A DNA stretch of 64,000 bases from an uncultured Acidobacteriota bacterium. Lineage in GTDB: Bacteria > Acidobacteriota > Terriglobia > Bryobacterales > Bryobacteraceae. A program made the translations under genes and the position numbers. Where the stretch lies: NCBI GenBank assembly GCA_902826685.1, contig CADEFT010000020.1, positions 1 to 64,000 on the forward strand, given 5' to 3'. Below, in pieces: positions 18,186 through 26,277 of this stretch. The notes beneath the pieces were generated by a model, which did not search any database, had not been told where the DNA came from, and saw only the letters and a program-made list of their open reading frames with translations. Each line of letters opens with the position of its first letter. The first letter of the stretch is position 1.

Positions 18186-19934
18186 CTACTGAAACAGCTC
18201 GGAACGGTCGATGCGCTCGCCGCGCAGGAACACGGCCGAGATGCGTTCGGTGGCGGCGATGTCTTCGAGTGGATTGCCATCGACCAGAAGCAGACTTGCT
18301 TCCATGCCGGGCTTGATCGAACCGGCGCGCGCATCGAGGCCCAGCCGTTTGGCGTTGCCCGAAGTCGCCGCTTGCAGCGCGGCCGCGGCGGGGATTCCCG
18401 CGCGTACCCAAAGCTGCAATTCGCGATGGATGGCCGGACCGTGAATCAGAGGAAAATTGCCGGAGCCGGTTCCGGCGGCCAGATCGACGCCGGCATTCCA
18501 GGCGGTTCGTAAGGTTTCAGAAGCGGCCGCCAGATCGCCAGGACCGGTGGGGTGAAGCGCGGCGCGGGTGGCGGCGATCATGCCTTCGGGCGCGACGCGG
18601 TGCAGCAGCGTTCGCTCCAGCAAGTTGGGATCGGCGGCGGCGCCTTCGATGGCGGTGAGAGCGGGAATGAGGCCCGCTTTCCTGCCGAAGACGACCTCCG
18701 CGCCTGGCCGTTCGCCGGCGGCGATACGGCGCGAGGCCGATTGCACCAGCGGTTCCGGATCGCCCACGCTGCGCACGGCAACGACACCGGAATAGAGATA
18801 AGCCGAGAGCGCGCGCTCGATGGCTTTCAGCGGATCGGTGGGGGAGGGCGAGAGGCCGCCGGGCTTTGCAAGATGAACTTCGGCGTCGATGAGGCCGGGG
18901 AGGAGGGTCTGGCCGGCGGCCTCCATGGTTTCGGCGCGCAGACCGGCATCGGAGGGCACGGTTTCAAAGACGCGTTCGATGCGGCCGTCGCGCAGCAGCA
19001 CGGCGCCGGAGGCGATCACCTTGCCATCGCCCACGAACACGCGCGGCCCGCGGATGAGCAGGGCGCGATTGCGTTTCATGTCGCGATAGAGCACTCTCGC
19101 CTTCACGATGTTGTCCTGCTTGTAGGTCTGCCAGACGCCCATGGCGAGAAAGGGGAGAAGCACGGCGGCGAGCCACATTTTCGCCTTGCCGGGCAGCTTC
19201 TCTTCCTTTTCCCAGCGGAACAGCTTCACGCCCAATAGCAGCGCCACGGCGGTGGTAGCGAGCATGCCGCAGACCGGGATCCAGTTTTCGGCCAGGCCTT
19301 CGTGGCGCACCAGGATGCCGTTCAAGCCCGTATATAAGTAAGTGGCGGGAAGAAACTGCGCCGCCACCTGGAGCCAATCCGGCAGCATGCTGACCGGGAA
19401 CGTCGCGCCGCTGAGGAACAGCATGGGCAGGTAGAGCAACTGGATGATCATCTGGCTTTCCTGCATGGAATTGGCCACGGCGGCGATGGTGAGGCCTACG
19501 CTGCGGAAGGCCACCAGACCGAGCGTCAACATCGCCACCAGCGAGCCAAGCCGCGCGGGCAGCGGCATGCCGTAGTAAAACCGGGCGATCAGCAGCACCA
19601 TGGCGAGCGACGGCAGATAAGTGATGACGCCAGTGACGAGGCTTGAGACCAAGATCGGCAGCGGGGTGATGGGCGCCACTTTGAAGCGGCGCAGGATGTT
19701 CAATTCGCGCTCCTGCACGGCGCGCAGTCCGGCGCCGAAGAAGCCGCTGCCGAGCACGCCCATGATCAGGACCATGGTGATGACCTGGCTGATGGCGCCT
19801 CCGCGGGCGGCGCCGAAGCTTTGCGCGAAGACGATGAAGAACAGCAGCGGCAGCAGATAGTTGAAGAACAGGACGCTCTTTTCGCGCAGCGTGAGCCGGA
19901 GGGAAGCGCGGATGTAGGCCCAGTAGGTTTTCAT
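18186..19934 (-). CDS. ABC-2 type permease fused to a degenerate amidohydrolase domain
   Basis: The protein has 582 residues. Residues 1-240 form an ABC-2 type exporter permease with six membrane spans (about 20-37, 50-70, 95-118, 128-150, 162-180 and 222-238). A seventh hydrophobic span at 253-268 should place the C-terminus outside the cytoplasm. Residues 293-582 resemble an amidohydrolase or imidazolonepropionase-like domain: an N-terminal RGPRVFVGDGKVIASGAVLL, LPGLIDAEVHL, and a C-terminal AGSIKPGMEASLLLVDGNPL. The metal-binding HxH is AEVH (Glu352 replaces the first His), and the usual AGTDSG Asp is Gly490, so hydrolysis is doubtful. The ATP-binding subunit gene ends 1 bp upstream. The fusion is unusual and the cargo is unknown. 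Confidence 0.85.
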   Translation of the reverse strand: MKTYWAYIRASLRLTLREKSVLFFNYLLPLLFFIVFAQSFGAARGGAISQVITMVLIMGVLGSGFFGAGLRAVQERELNILRRFKVAPITPLPILVSSLVTGVITYLPSLAMVLLIARFYYGMPLPARLGSLVAMLTLGLVAFRSVGLTIAAVANSMQESQMIIQLLYLPMLFLSGATFPVSMLPDWLQVAAQFLPATYLYTGLNGILVRHEGLAENWIPVCGMLATTAVALLLGVKLFRWEKEEKLPGKAKMWLAAVLLPFLAMGVWQTYKQDNIVKARVLYRDMKRNRALLIRGPRVFVGDGKVIASGAVLLRDGRIERVFETVPSDAGLRAETMEAAGQTLLPGLIDAEVHLAKPGGLSPSPTDPLKAIERALSAYLYSGVVAVRSVGDPEPLVQSASRRIAAGERPGAEVVFGRKAGLIPALTAIEGAAADPNLLERTLLHRVAPEGMIAATRAALHPTGPGDLAAASETLRTAWNAGVDLAAGTGSGNFPLIHGPAIHRELQLWVRAGIPAAAALQAATSGNAKRLGLDARAGSIKPGMEASLLLVDGNPLEDIAATERISAVFLRGERIDRSELFQ

Positions 19935-19935
19935 G

Positions 19936-20853
19936 TCAATCGCGCAGGCGCTTGCCGGTGAGTTCGAGGAACACGTCTTCGAGCGTTGGGCGCTTCAGAT
20001 GTATGTCTTTGAGCTCGAGTCCGGTTTGATCGATCCACTTTACGATTTCCACCAGCGCCTGGGCGGGCTTGGCGGAGTAGGCCGTGAGCCCAAGTCCGTC
20101 CGGTGCGGTCAGCACACGCGAGGCTCCGGCAAAGGCGGGGAGGGCCGGCAGCGGCTGCACGGTCTGCACCTCGATGACGGATTGGCCCATGGTGCGCGAT
20201 TGAATCTCGCGCGGCGTGCCGATTTCGACGATGCGGCCGTGGTCGATGATGGCCACGCGATCGCACAATCGCTCCGCCTCTTCGATGTAGTGCGTGGTGA
20301 GCAGAATGGTACGGCTGGCGCCGCGCAACTCCTGAATGAGGCCGTGAATTTCGAGCCGCACCTGGGGATCGAGCCCGGTCGTCGGCTCATCGAGAAAAAC
20401 CAGTTGAGGATCGTTGACCATGGCAAGCGCGAGGGCCAGGCGCTGTTTCTGGCCGCCCGATAGCGTGGAGTAGAAAGCATTGCGCTTCTCTTCGAGCTGC
20501 AGGCGTTGGAGCAAGCGCCGGGTACCGGTGGTGCGCGTGTAGAAGGCGGAGAACAATTCGAGAGCCTCGCCGACGGTGATTTTGTCGGGCAGGTTGGTGG
20601 TCTGGAGACAGACGCCGATGCGGTCCTTGATCTCGCGGCTCTGGCTGCCGGGGTCGAGTCCCAGGACTTTGACGTCGCCGGCCGAGCGCGGGCGCAGGCC
20701 TTCGAGAATCTCGACGGTGGTGGTTTTGCCGGCGCCGTTGGGACCGAGGAGTCCGAAAACCTCTCCCTGCTGGACTTCGAAATCGAGGCCGCGCACGGCT
20801 TCGACTTCGGCGTAGTTCTTACGCAGGCCCTGAACGCTGATGGCGGGAGTCAC
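19936..20853 (-). CDS. ABC transporter ATP-binding protein
   Basis: This ATPase has 305 residues and all nucleotide-binding motifs: Walker A GPNGAGKTT, signature LSGGQKQR, Walker B LVFLDEPTTGLD, and the switch His in LLTTHYIEEAE. The C-terminal extension of about 90 residues is typical of exporters of the DrrA/CcmA type (drug, polysaccharide or lipid efflux). It is separated from the permease fusion by one base, so the two almost certainly form one transporter. The DJ-1 gene ends 3 bp upstream of its start. Confidence 0.95.
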   Translation of the reverse strand: MTPAISVQGLRKNYAEVEAVRGLDFEVQQGEVFGLLGPNGAGKTTTVEILEGLRPRSAGDVKVLGLDPGSQSREIKDRIGVCLQTTNLPDKITVGEALELFSAFYTRTTGTRRLLQRLQLEEKRNAFYSTLSGGQKQRLALALAMVNDPQLVFLDEPTTGLDPQVRLEIHGLIQELRGASRTILLTTHYIEEAERLCDRVAIIDHGRIVEIGTPREIQSRTMGQSVIEVQTVQPLPALPAFAGASRVLTAPDGLGLTAYSAKPAQALVEIVKWIDQTGLELKDIHLKRPTLEDVFLELTGKRLRD

Positions 20854-20856
20854 GGC

Positions 20857-21396
20857 TTACGCCGCTACCGGGGCATGGGAAAGCACTTCCACACAGGCGC
20901 GGCAGAAAGCGGGCAGATCGTCGGGTTTGCGCGAAGTGACGAGGTTGCCGTCGACGACGACCTCGGCGTCTTCCCAGCGGGCGCCGGCGTTGACCATATC
21001 GTCCTTGATGGCGAAGAAGGAAGTCGCGCGGCGGCCCTTCAGCATGCCGTGAGCCGAGCAGAGCACCCAACCGGCATGGCAGATGGCGGCGATGAGCTTG
21101 CCCTGGCCGTCCATCTCCTTGACCAATTGTAGCGCCTTGGCGTGGCGGCGCATGTGATCGGGCGCGTAGCCGCCGGGGATGATGAGGCCGTCGAAATCGG
21201 CGGCGCTCACTTCGTTGTAAGATTTCTGAGCCGTGCAGGGATAGCCGAGTTTGCTCGTGTAAGTCTGGCCGGCCTTGGCGGCGACGACGACTACTTCGGC
21301 GCCCGCTTCCTGCAGGCGGTAGAGGGGAACCCAGAGTTCCATTTCCTGATAGATGGCGTCCACGAAGATCGCCACGCGTTTGCCCTTCAGTTGCAT
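20857..21396 (-). CDS. DJ-1/PfpI family protein
   Basis: The protein has 179 residues. The nucleophile-elbow motif AAICHAGW places the reactive Cys at 106, with adjacent His107. LIIPGGYAPDHMRR and an N-terminal acidic residue (Glu18/Glu20) complete the PfpI-like site. Members act as proteases, chaperones or glyoxalase/deglycase-type stress enzymes in the cytoplasm. The specific activity cannot be chosen from sequence. It lies 3 bp upstream of the ABC ATPase gene and may be cotranscribed with it. Confidence 0.9.
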   Translation of the reverse strand: MQLKGKRVAIFVDAIYQEMELWVPLYRLQEAGAEVVVVAAKAGQTYTSKLGYPCTAQKSYNEVSAADFDGLIIPGGYAPDHMRRHAKALQLVKEMDGQGKLIAAICHAGWVLCSAHGMLKGRRATSFFAIKDDMVNAGARWEDAEVVVDGNLVTSRKPDDLPAFCRACVEVLSHAPVAA

Positions 21397-21412
21397 GGAA
21401 CCATGGTAGCGT

Positions 21413-22483
21413 TCAGCGGGTACCTACCGAGCACGAGTCGAGCGGAGGAGGCCAGGCGGTGCCCTGCATTAACCGCCGCGGCGTGTAATCGGCCTGCCGT
21501 GCGAGCTTCTCCATCGCGGCGATGCGGTCGCGGGTTTGTGGATGCGAGGAGAGATAGCGGATGGCGCCGGGCAGATCGCCGGCCTCCTTGTCGAGCGTCT
21601 TCAACAGCTCGACCATGCCCATGGGATCGAGCCGCGCGGCCTGCATCGATTTCATGCCTTCGATATCGGCGCTCTCTTCGTCCTGGCGGAGGAAGTGAAG
21701 CTCGCCGAGGGTGCCGGTGAGGTCATAGAGCCAGCCGGCGTCGCCGATCATGGCCGCCAACAGGATGCGAATGCCGAGGCCGCGCAGCATGGCGCGTGTG
21801 CCGTGGCGCTGCACGACGTGCTGCATCTCATGGGCGAGCACACCGGCGACCTCTTCGGGCGATCTGGTCTTTTCGATCAAGCCGCGGTTGAGAACGATGA
21901 ATCCGCCAGGGGCGGCGAAGGCGTTGACGATCTTGTCATCGACGACGTACAGGCGAAAGCGATAGCCGGTGCCGGTGGTTTGCTTCAGCTCGTCGAGGAT
22001 ACGCTCCATCTTTTGCGCGATAGCGGGATCCTTGCAGCGTTTGGATTCCGGAGCGAGCGCGCGCACGACCGCTTCGCCCAGCTTTTCTTCCCACGAGACC
22101 GGGATCAACGAGGCGACCGCCTGCCCGATCCATGGCGAGGCGATCCACAAGGCGACGCCGAGGATCGCCGTCGCCCCGAAGCCGATGCCAGCCACCTTCA
22201 GAACGACGCCGGTGGCGGCGGTGCCGGAATCGAGCAGGGCGGGGAACTGACGGCGCAATTCGGGTTCGAAGCCGGGAGCGGCGACGGTGAGCTTTTCGGG
22301 AAGCTCACCCTTGGTTTCGAGATCGACGCGGGACTGGCTGGCGGTACCGCGAATCGACCAGTAAGGCCACACGGTCAGAGCGCCGCCGGCGTGGCGCAAT
22401 TCCAGTCCATCGGCGCCGAACGAGACGGCCACATCGTGCCGCGCGGCGGTGCGTCCGTCGAAATAGGTTCCCGGCCAGGTCAC
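21413..22483 (-). CDS. M48 family metallopeptidase (membrane-associated)
   Basis: The protein has 356 residues. The zinc motif LAHEMQHVVQRHG gives His218, Glu219 and His222, with the third ligand Glu expected in EESADIEGMKSMQAA. One membrane span (about 98-120) precedes the peptidase domain. The first 90 or so residues form an extra beta-rich domain (GTYFDGRTAARHDVAVSF). The gene overlaps the DUF898 gene by the 4-bp ATGA junction. Oma1/HtpX-type M48 proteases degrade or process membrane proteins, and pairing with DUF898 (YjgN-like) membrane proteins suggests a shared envelope role. Confidence 0.9.
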   Translation of the reverse strand: MTWPGTYFDGRTAARHDVAVSFGADGLELRHAGGALTVWPYWSIRGTASQSRVDLETKGELPEKLTVAAPGFEPELRRQFPALLDSGTAATGVVLKVAGIGFGATAILGVALWIASPWIGQAVASLIPVSWEEKLGEAVVRALAPESKRCKDPAIAQKMERILDELKQTTGTGYRFRLYVVDDKIVNAFAAPGGFIVLNRGLIEKTRSPEEVAGVLAHEMQHVVQRHGTRAMLRGLGIRILLAAMIGDAGWLYDLTGTLGELHFLRQDEESADIEGMKSMQAARLDPMGMVELLKTLDKEAGDLPGAIRYLSSHPQTRDRIAAMEKLARQADYTPRRLMQGTAWPPPLDSCSVGTR

Positions 22484-23538
22484 AGTCCGATCCCGCTATC
22501 GATGCCGCTCGATTCGAGCCACGGTCCGAAGCCCTCGCCCATTGCACCGGCGGCGAGCGCTTCCTGGCGGATCCGCTCGTAAGAGACGGCGCCGTCGAGC
22601 GTCATCTTTTCGAGCACGTAGCGCAACAGGCGCACCTGCGTCCACGGATAGGCGAGGAAGAGCGTGAAGATGTTGAGAAGGAAGTTGCTGACATAGAGCC
22701 AGACCATGCCGGGGGTGTGGATATCGACGCGCAAACGCGCGCCTTGAAAGGTGGTGTGGTTCCAGAAGAAGCGGAAGCGCTCGACCCAGAACCAGACCAG
22801 GCTGACGCCGAGCGTGGGAACGGCCAGCAGCCAGCAGACGGCCCAGCGGCCAAACAGCGCGGAGCCCGAGCCGTCATAGCCGAAGCGGGCGCTGCCGTAG
22901 TAGGTGTTTTCGCAGAGAAAGCGGCGGATGTTGTTTTGCCAGATGGGCGTGTAGAGGAAGAGCGTGAGAAAGCTCAGAAGGGCGCCGGCGACGTAGACCC
23001 TGACGAACTCCGCGGGCTTGCCGCGGAAGCTGAAGCGGAGTCCGCGATAGGAGGTGCGGCTGAAGCGGTAGCGCCACGCGCCCACCATCGCCAGCGGCAT
23101 GAGGAAGAGAAACGCGGCGTAGATGAGCAGGGTTCCGGCGACTTGCCCGGCCATCTCATCGAGCGTCACGGTGGCGATGCCAACGACGAGCAAGAGCGCC
23201 AGCAGAAGGCCCATGGCTTTGAGCCATCCGAGGAGAAGCTCGAGACCCGTGCCGTGATAGTCGAACCGCTCGCCATCGAGTTCCGTTTCCCTGGCGATAT
23301 AGCGGCGAATGTTGGTGCGGCCCCAGAAGGAATAGATGCTGGCGGTGACCATGCTTAGCAGGATCATGACGGCATAGAGGGTGAAGAAGCGTCCACCGGT
23401 GCCGTGAAACCGGAAGCGGCGCGTGCCGGATTCCACCGGCAAAGAGGCCGCGGGCACGTTGGCGATGGCGGTTCCACAGCGCACGCAGAAGCTGGCGCCG
23501 GCGCCGTACTCATCGCCGCAGACTGTGCAGAAGGGCAT
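22480..23538 (-). CDS. DUF898 (YjgN-like) membrane protein with N-terminal zinc ribbon
   Basis: The protein has 352 residues. It opens with a zinc ribbon (Cys4, Cys7, Cys18 and Cys21 in CTVC...CVRC). A multispan membrane region made of repeated YjgN-type units follows, with FFTLYAVMILLSMVTASIYSFW, a segment beginning ARFGYDGSGSALF and another beginning ARLRVDIHTPGMVWLY. Such units contain conserved YHGTG-like turns (RFDYHGTGLELLLGWL). The function of DUF898 is not established. Translational coupling to the M48 protease suggests a joint membrane complex or a substrate-protease pair. Confidence 0.82.
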   Translation of the reverse strand: MPFCTVCGDEYGAGASFCVRCGTAIANVPAASLPVESGTRRFRFHGTGGRFFTLYAVMILLSMVTASIYSFWGRTNIRRYIARETELDGERFDYHGTGLELLLGWLKAMGLLLALLLVVGIATVTLDEMAGQVAGTLLIYAAFLFLMPLAMVGAWRYRFSRTSYRGLRFSFRGKPAEFVRVYVAGALLSFLTLFLYTPIWQNNIRRFLCENTYYGSARFGYDGSGSALFGRWAVCWLLAVPTLGVSLVWFWVERFRFFWNHTTFQGARLRVDIHTPGMVWLYVSNFLLNIFTLFLAYPWTQVRLLRYVLEKMTLDGAVSYERIRQEALAAGAMGEGFGPWLESSGIDSGIGL

Positions 23539-23562
23539 TTCTACGGATGATACACTCCCCCA

Positions 23563-24465
23563 ATGACGCTCATCTGGACGCTGATGGCCGCGGCCGCCTG
23601 TCTGGCCGAGGTGCGCGAGTTTCCCGGCGGGAAACAGCTACCGCATGAAAAGTACATCCACGTTGTCAGCGAGGTGGAATCGCCCATCGAGCAGGTGTAT
23701 ATCAAGTCGAAGGACGGGCTGTACGTGGCGGCCGCGATGCGCAGGCCGAGAGGAGCCGGTCCGTTTCCGGCGTTGATTCATTTCCACGGCGCCCCTGGCG
23801 GGCGTGGCATGGAGCAACTGACGGGCTGGGTGCGCGGCGATCACGGCAGTCCGGTGTTTGAGCGCTTCCTGAAGGAGGGCTACGCGGTGATCGTCGCCGA
23901 CTATCGCGGCGGGCTGAATTTCAGCCGGATCGCCGAAGCGCCGGATCCCGATCAGATCACCTACACCGACGACGCGGTGGCGGTGGTGGAACACGTGCGC
24001 GAGTTAGCCTACGTGGACGCCGCCCGCATCCACGTGTACGGCGTAAGCCTGGGCGGCGACGTGGTGATGCACCTGATCCATCGTCTGAAGGTGCGGGCCG
24101 CGGTATTGGGCGCACCGGCTCCCTTCCGCTTTCTGGGGGCGCGCGGTTCGGGAACCGGCGCGGACCGGTTCAAGAATCTGACCGTGGATGCGGAACGGAC
24201 GGCGCGGAATGTGGCGCCGGTGGAGACGCCGGTGCTGATTCTGGTGGGCACCAAGGACAGCCTGATCGCCATCGACCGGCCGCTGCACGACGCGCTTGAG
24301 AAAGCCGGCAAGAAGGTTTGGCTAGAGATCTACGAAGGCGGCTATCACGATTTCGTGATCGGGCCGCAGGGCCAGGCCGGCCGGAGCGAGCCGCTGCTGG
24401 ACGTGACGCTGACGGCGCTCGAAAATACGCTGCGGTTCCTGAAAGATCCCGGTCGTTACAATTAG
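23563..24465 (+). CDS. Alpha/beta hydrolase (prolyl-oligopeptidase/dienelactone-hydrolase-like), secreted
   Basis: The protein has 300 residues and a short hydrophobic leader (MTLIWTLMAAAACLA). Alpha/beta hydrolase hallmarks are the oxyanion segment FHGAPGGRG, the nucleophile elbow YGVSLGGDVV (Ser), VGTKDSLI (Asp) and EGGYHDF (His). The fold matches S9-type or dienelactone-type esterases of about 300 residues without a propeller. The substrate is unknown. It is divergent from the DUF898 gene by 24 bp and is followed 5 bp later by the PmbA-like gene, so the two are likely cotranscribed. Confidence 0.87.
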   Translation: MTLIWTLMAAAACLAEVREFPGGKQLPHEKYIHVVSEVESPIEQVYIKSKDGLYVAAAMRRPRGAGPFPALIHFHGAPGGRGMEQLTGWVRGDHGSPVFERFLKEGYAVIVADYRGGLNFSRIAEAPDPDQITYTDDAVAVVEHVRELAYVDAARIHVYGVSLGGDVVMHLIHRLKVRAAVLGAPAPFRFLGARGSGTGADRFKNLTVDAERTARNVAPVETPVLILVGTKDSLIAIDRPLHDALEKAGKKVWLEIYEGGYHDFVIGPQGQAGRSEPLLDVTLTALENTLRFLKDPGRYN

Positions 24466-24470
24466 AAGAA

Positions 24471-25820
24471 GTGAATCAGCAATTGTTAGAAGCCGCGGGG
24501 CGGGTGGTGGAACTCGCCCGGCGAAAAGGCGCCCACGAGGCCGAGTGCACGATCAGCGAAGGCAGCGAGTTTTCGGTCTCGGTGCGGATGCGGGAAATCG
24601 AGACGCTGAAGGAGGCAGGTTCGCGCGGTGCCGGTGTGCGCGTGCTGATCGGCCAGCGGGTGGGGTCTTCGTACTCCTCCGACCTGACGGCGGAAGGACT
24701 GGATCGAATGGTGAGTTCGGCGATCGAACTGGCCGGGCTGACCAGCGAAGATCCGTTTGCGGGGCTGCCCGATCCGGGCGAGTTTGGGAAGCTGGAAGGC
24801 GATTTGAAGTTATACTCGCCCGACGTTCTGTCGCTCGACACGCCGGCGCGGATCCGGCTGGCGAAGGATTGCGAGGAGGCCGCGCTTTCGGCCGACGCGC
24901 GCATCAGCAATTCCGAGGGGGCGGGTTTCGGCGCCTATTACGGGACGCGCTATTTCGCCAATTCACGGGGTTTTGCGGGCGGCTACCGCTCATCGTCGTG
25001 TTCGATCAGCGCGATGCCGGTGGCGCGTGAAGGCGACGCGATGGAGCGCGATTTCTGGTATTCGATCGGCCGCGATCATAAAGCGCTAGAAAGCGCGGAA
25101 GCGGTGGGGCGCAAGGCGGCCGAGCGCGCGCTGCGGCGGTTAGGGGCGCGCAAGGTGCCCACGCAGAAGGTGCCGATCGTGCTCGATCAGCGAACTTCGC
25201 GCACGCTGTTGAGCAGCGTGTTCGAAGCGGTGGCCGGCGATTCGATCTATCGCAAGGCTTCGTTCCTGGAAGGCAAGCTGGGCCAACAGGTGGCGTCGCC
25301 GCAATTCACGGTGATCGACGACGCGACGATTCCCGGTCTGTTCGGCACGCAGCCGTTCGACGACGAAGGGGTGCTTTCGCGGCGCACGGTGGTGGTGGAA
25401 AACGGAGTGTTGAAAAGCTACCTGTTGAATACCTACACGGGGAGAAAGCTGGGCATGAAGAGCACGGGCAACGCCTCGCGCGGCATCACCGGCAATCCGT
25501 CGGTGGGTCACGGGAACCTGTTCCTCCAAGCCGGCGTCCAAACACCGGAGGAGATCATTCGTTCGGTGAAGAGCGGGCTGTATGTGACCGAACTCATCGG
25601 GTCGGGGATCAACATCGTGACGGGAGATTTTTCGCAGGGGGCGGCGGGCCTGTGGATCGAGAACGGCGAACTGGCGTATCCTGTTTCGGAAGTGACCGTG
25701 GCGGGCAATCTGCGCGACATGCTGAAGAACGTTCAGGCCATCGGTTCCGATCTCGAGTTCCGCGGGTCGCTCGCTTCACCGACCGTACTGCTTGGGGAGA
25801 TGACCGTTAGTGGCAAGTAA
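24471..25820 (+). CDS. pmbA: TldD/PmbA family protein (PmbA-like)
   Basis: The protein has 449 residues from the GTG at 24471, which sits behind a GAAGAA stretch; longer in-frame extensions run into the preceding gene and are not family-like. PmbA features include the N-terminal GAHEAECTISEGSEFSVSVR, SYSSDLTAEGL, and the C-terminal GNLFLQAGVQTPEEII with VTGDFSQGAAGLWIENGELAYPV. No HExxxH zinc motif is present, as expected for PmbA/TldE rather than TldD. TldD/TldE form a heterodimeric protease that processes peptides such as microcin precursors. The tldD partner is not in this window. Confidence 0.9.
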   Translation: MNQQLLEAAGRVVELARRKGAHEAECTISEGSEFSVSVRMREIETLKEAGSRGAGVRVLIGQRVGSSYSSDLTAEGLDRMVSSAIELAGLTSEDPFAGLPDPGEFGKLEGDLKLYSPDVLSLDTPARIRLAKDCEEAALSADARISNSEGAGFGAYYGTRYFANSRGFAGGYRSSSCSISAMPVAREGDAMERDFWYSIGRDHKALESAEAVGRKAAERALRRLGARKVPTQKVPIVLDQRTSRTLLSSVFEAVAGDSIYRKASFLEGKLGQQVASPQFTVIDDATIPGLFGTQPFDDEGVLSRRTVVVENGVLKSYLLNTYTGRKLGMKSTGNASRGITGNPSVGHGNLFLQAGVQTPEEIIRSVKSGLYVTELIGSGINIVTGDFSQGAAGLWIENGELAYPVSEVTVAGNLRDMLKNVQAIGSDLEFRGSLASPTVLLGEMTVSGK

Positions 25821-26274
25821 GCCCGAACCGAAACCGCTCATCAGTGCACCGGCGCTTGTGGTGGCGGTGGTGCTGGCGCTGGTCAGCGGCGGCGTGTGGT
25901 ACCTGAACCGTCCCGCCGGGGCGTCACAAGGTCCGGTGCTGACGGCGGAGGCCAAGGCTTACGTGCGCAGCCTCAACCTGGCGGGCGTCGGCATGAAGGC
26001 TACGGTGAACGCGGCCAATCAGCAACTGGTGGAAATCACGGGCACCATCACCAACAACGGCGACCGGCATTTGAAATCGGTTTCGGTGAACTGCGTTTTC
26101 TACGATCCGTATGGGCAACTGGTGCTGCGGGAGCGGGTGGAAATCGTCCGCGCGCGAGGCGGCGGGCTGAAGCCCGGCGAGACGAAGCCGTTCCGGCTGC
26201 CGTTCGACACGCTGCCGGGAAGTTGGAATCAGGGCGCGCCGCAACTGGTGATCGCGGAGATCCTCTTCGGATAG
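25810..26274 (+). CDS. Membrane-anchored DUF2393/FxLYD-like protein
   Basis: The protein has 154 residues with a GTG start that overlaps the PmbA stop by 11 bp. One N-terminal membrane anchor (about 13-33) is followed by an extracytoplasmic beta-sandwich: QLVEITGTITNNGDRHLKSV, VNCVFYDPYGQLV, and a C-terminal LKPGETKPFRLPFDTLPGSW. This is the layout of FxLYD/DUF2393 accessory domains, whose function is unknown. Its coupling to pmbA suggests coordinated expression only. Confidence 0.7.
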   Translation: MASKPEPKPLISAPALVVAVVLALVSGGVWYLNRPAGASQGPVLTAEAKAYVRSLNLAGVGMKATVNAANQQLVEITGTITNNGDRHLKSVSVNCVFYDPYGQLVLRERVEIVRARGGGLKPGETKPFRLPFDTLPGSWNQGAPQLVIAEILFG

Positions 26275-26277
26275 CGC

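Noticed and set aside
17677..18512. Open frames across the 17907-18185 gap
   Set aside because: Their translations are Gly/Arg/Ala-rich without family similarity and run into neighbouring genes antisense. The gap is better explained by the diverged direct repeat.
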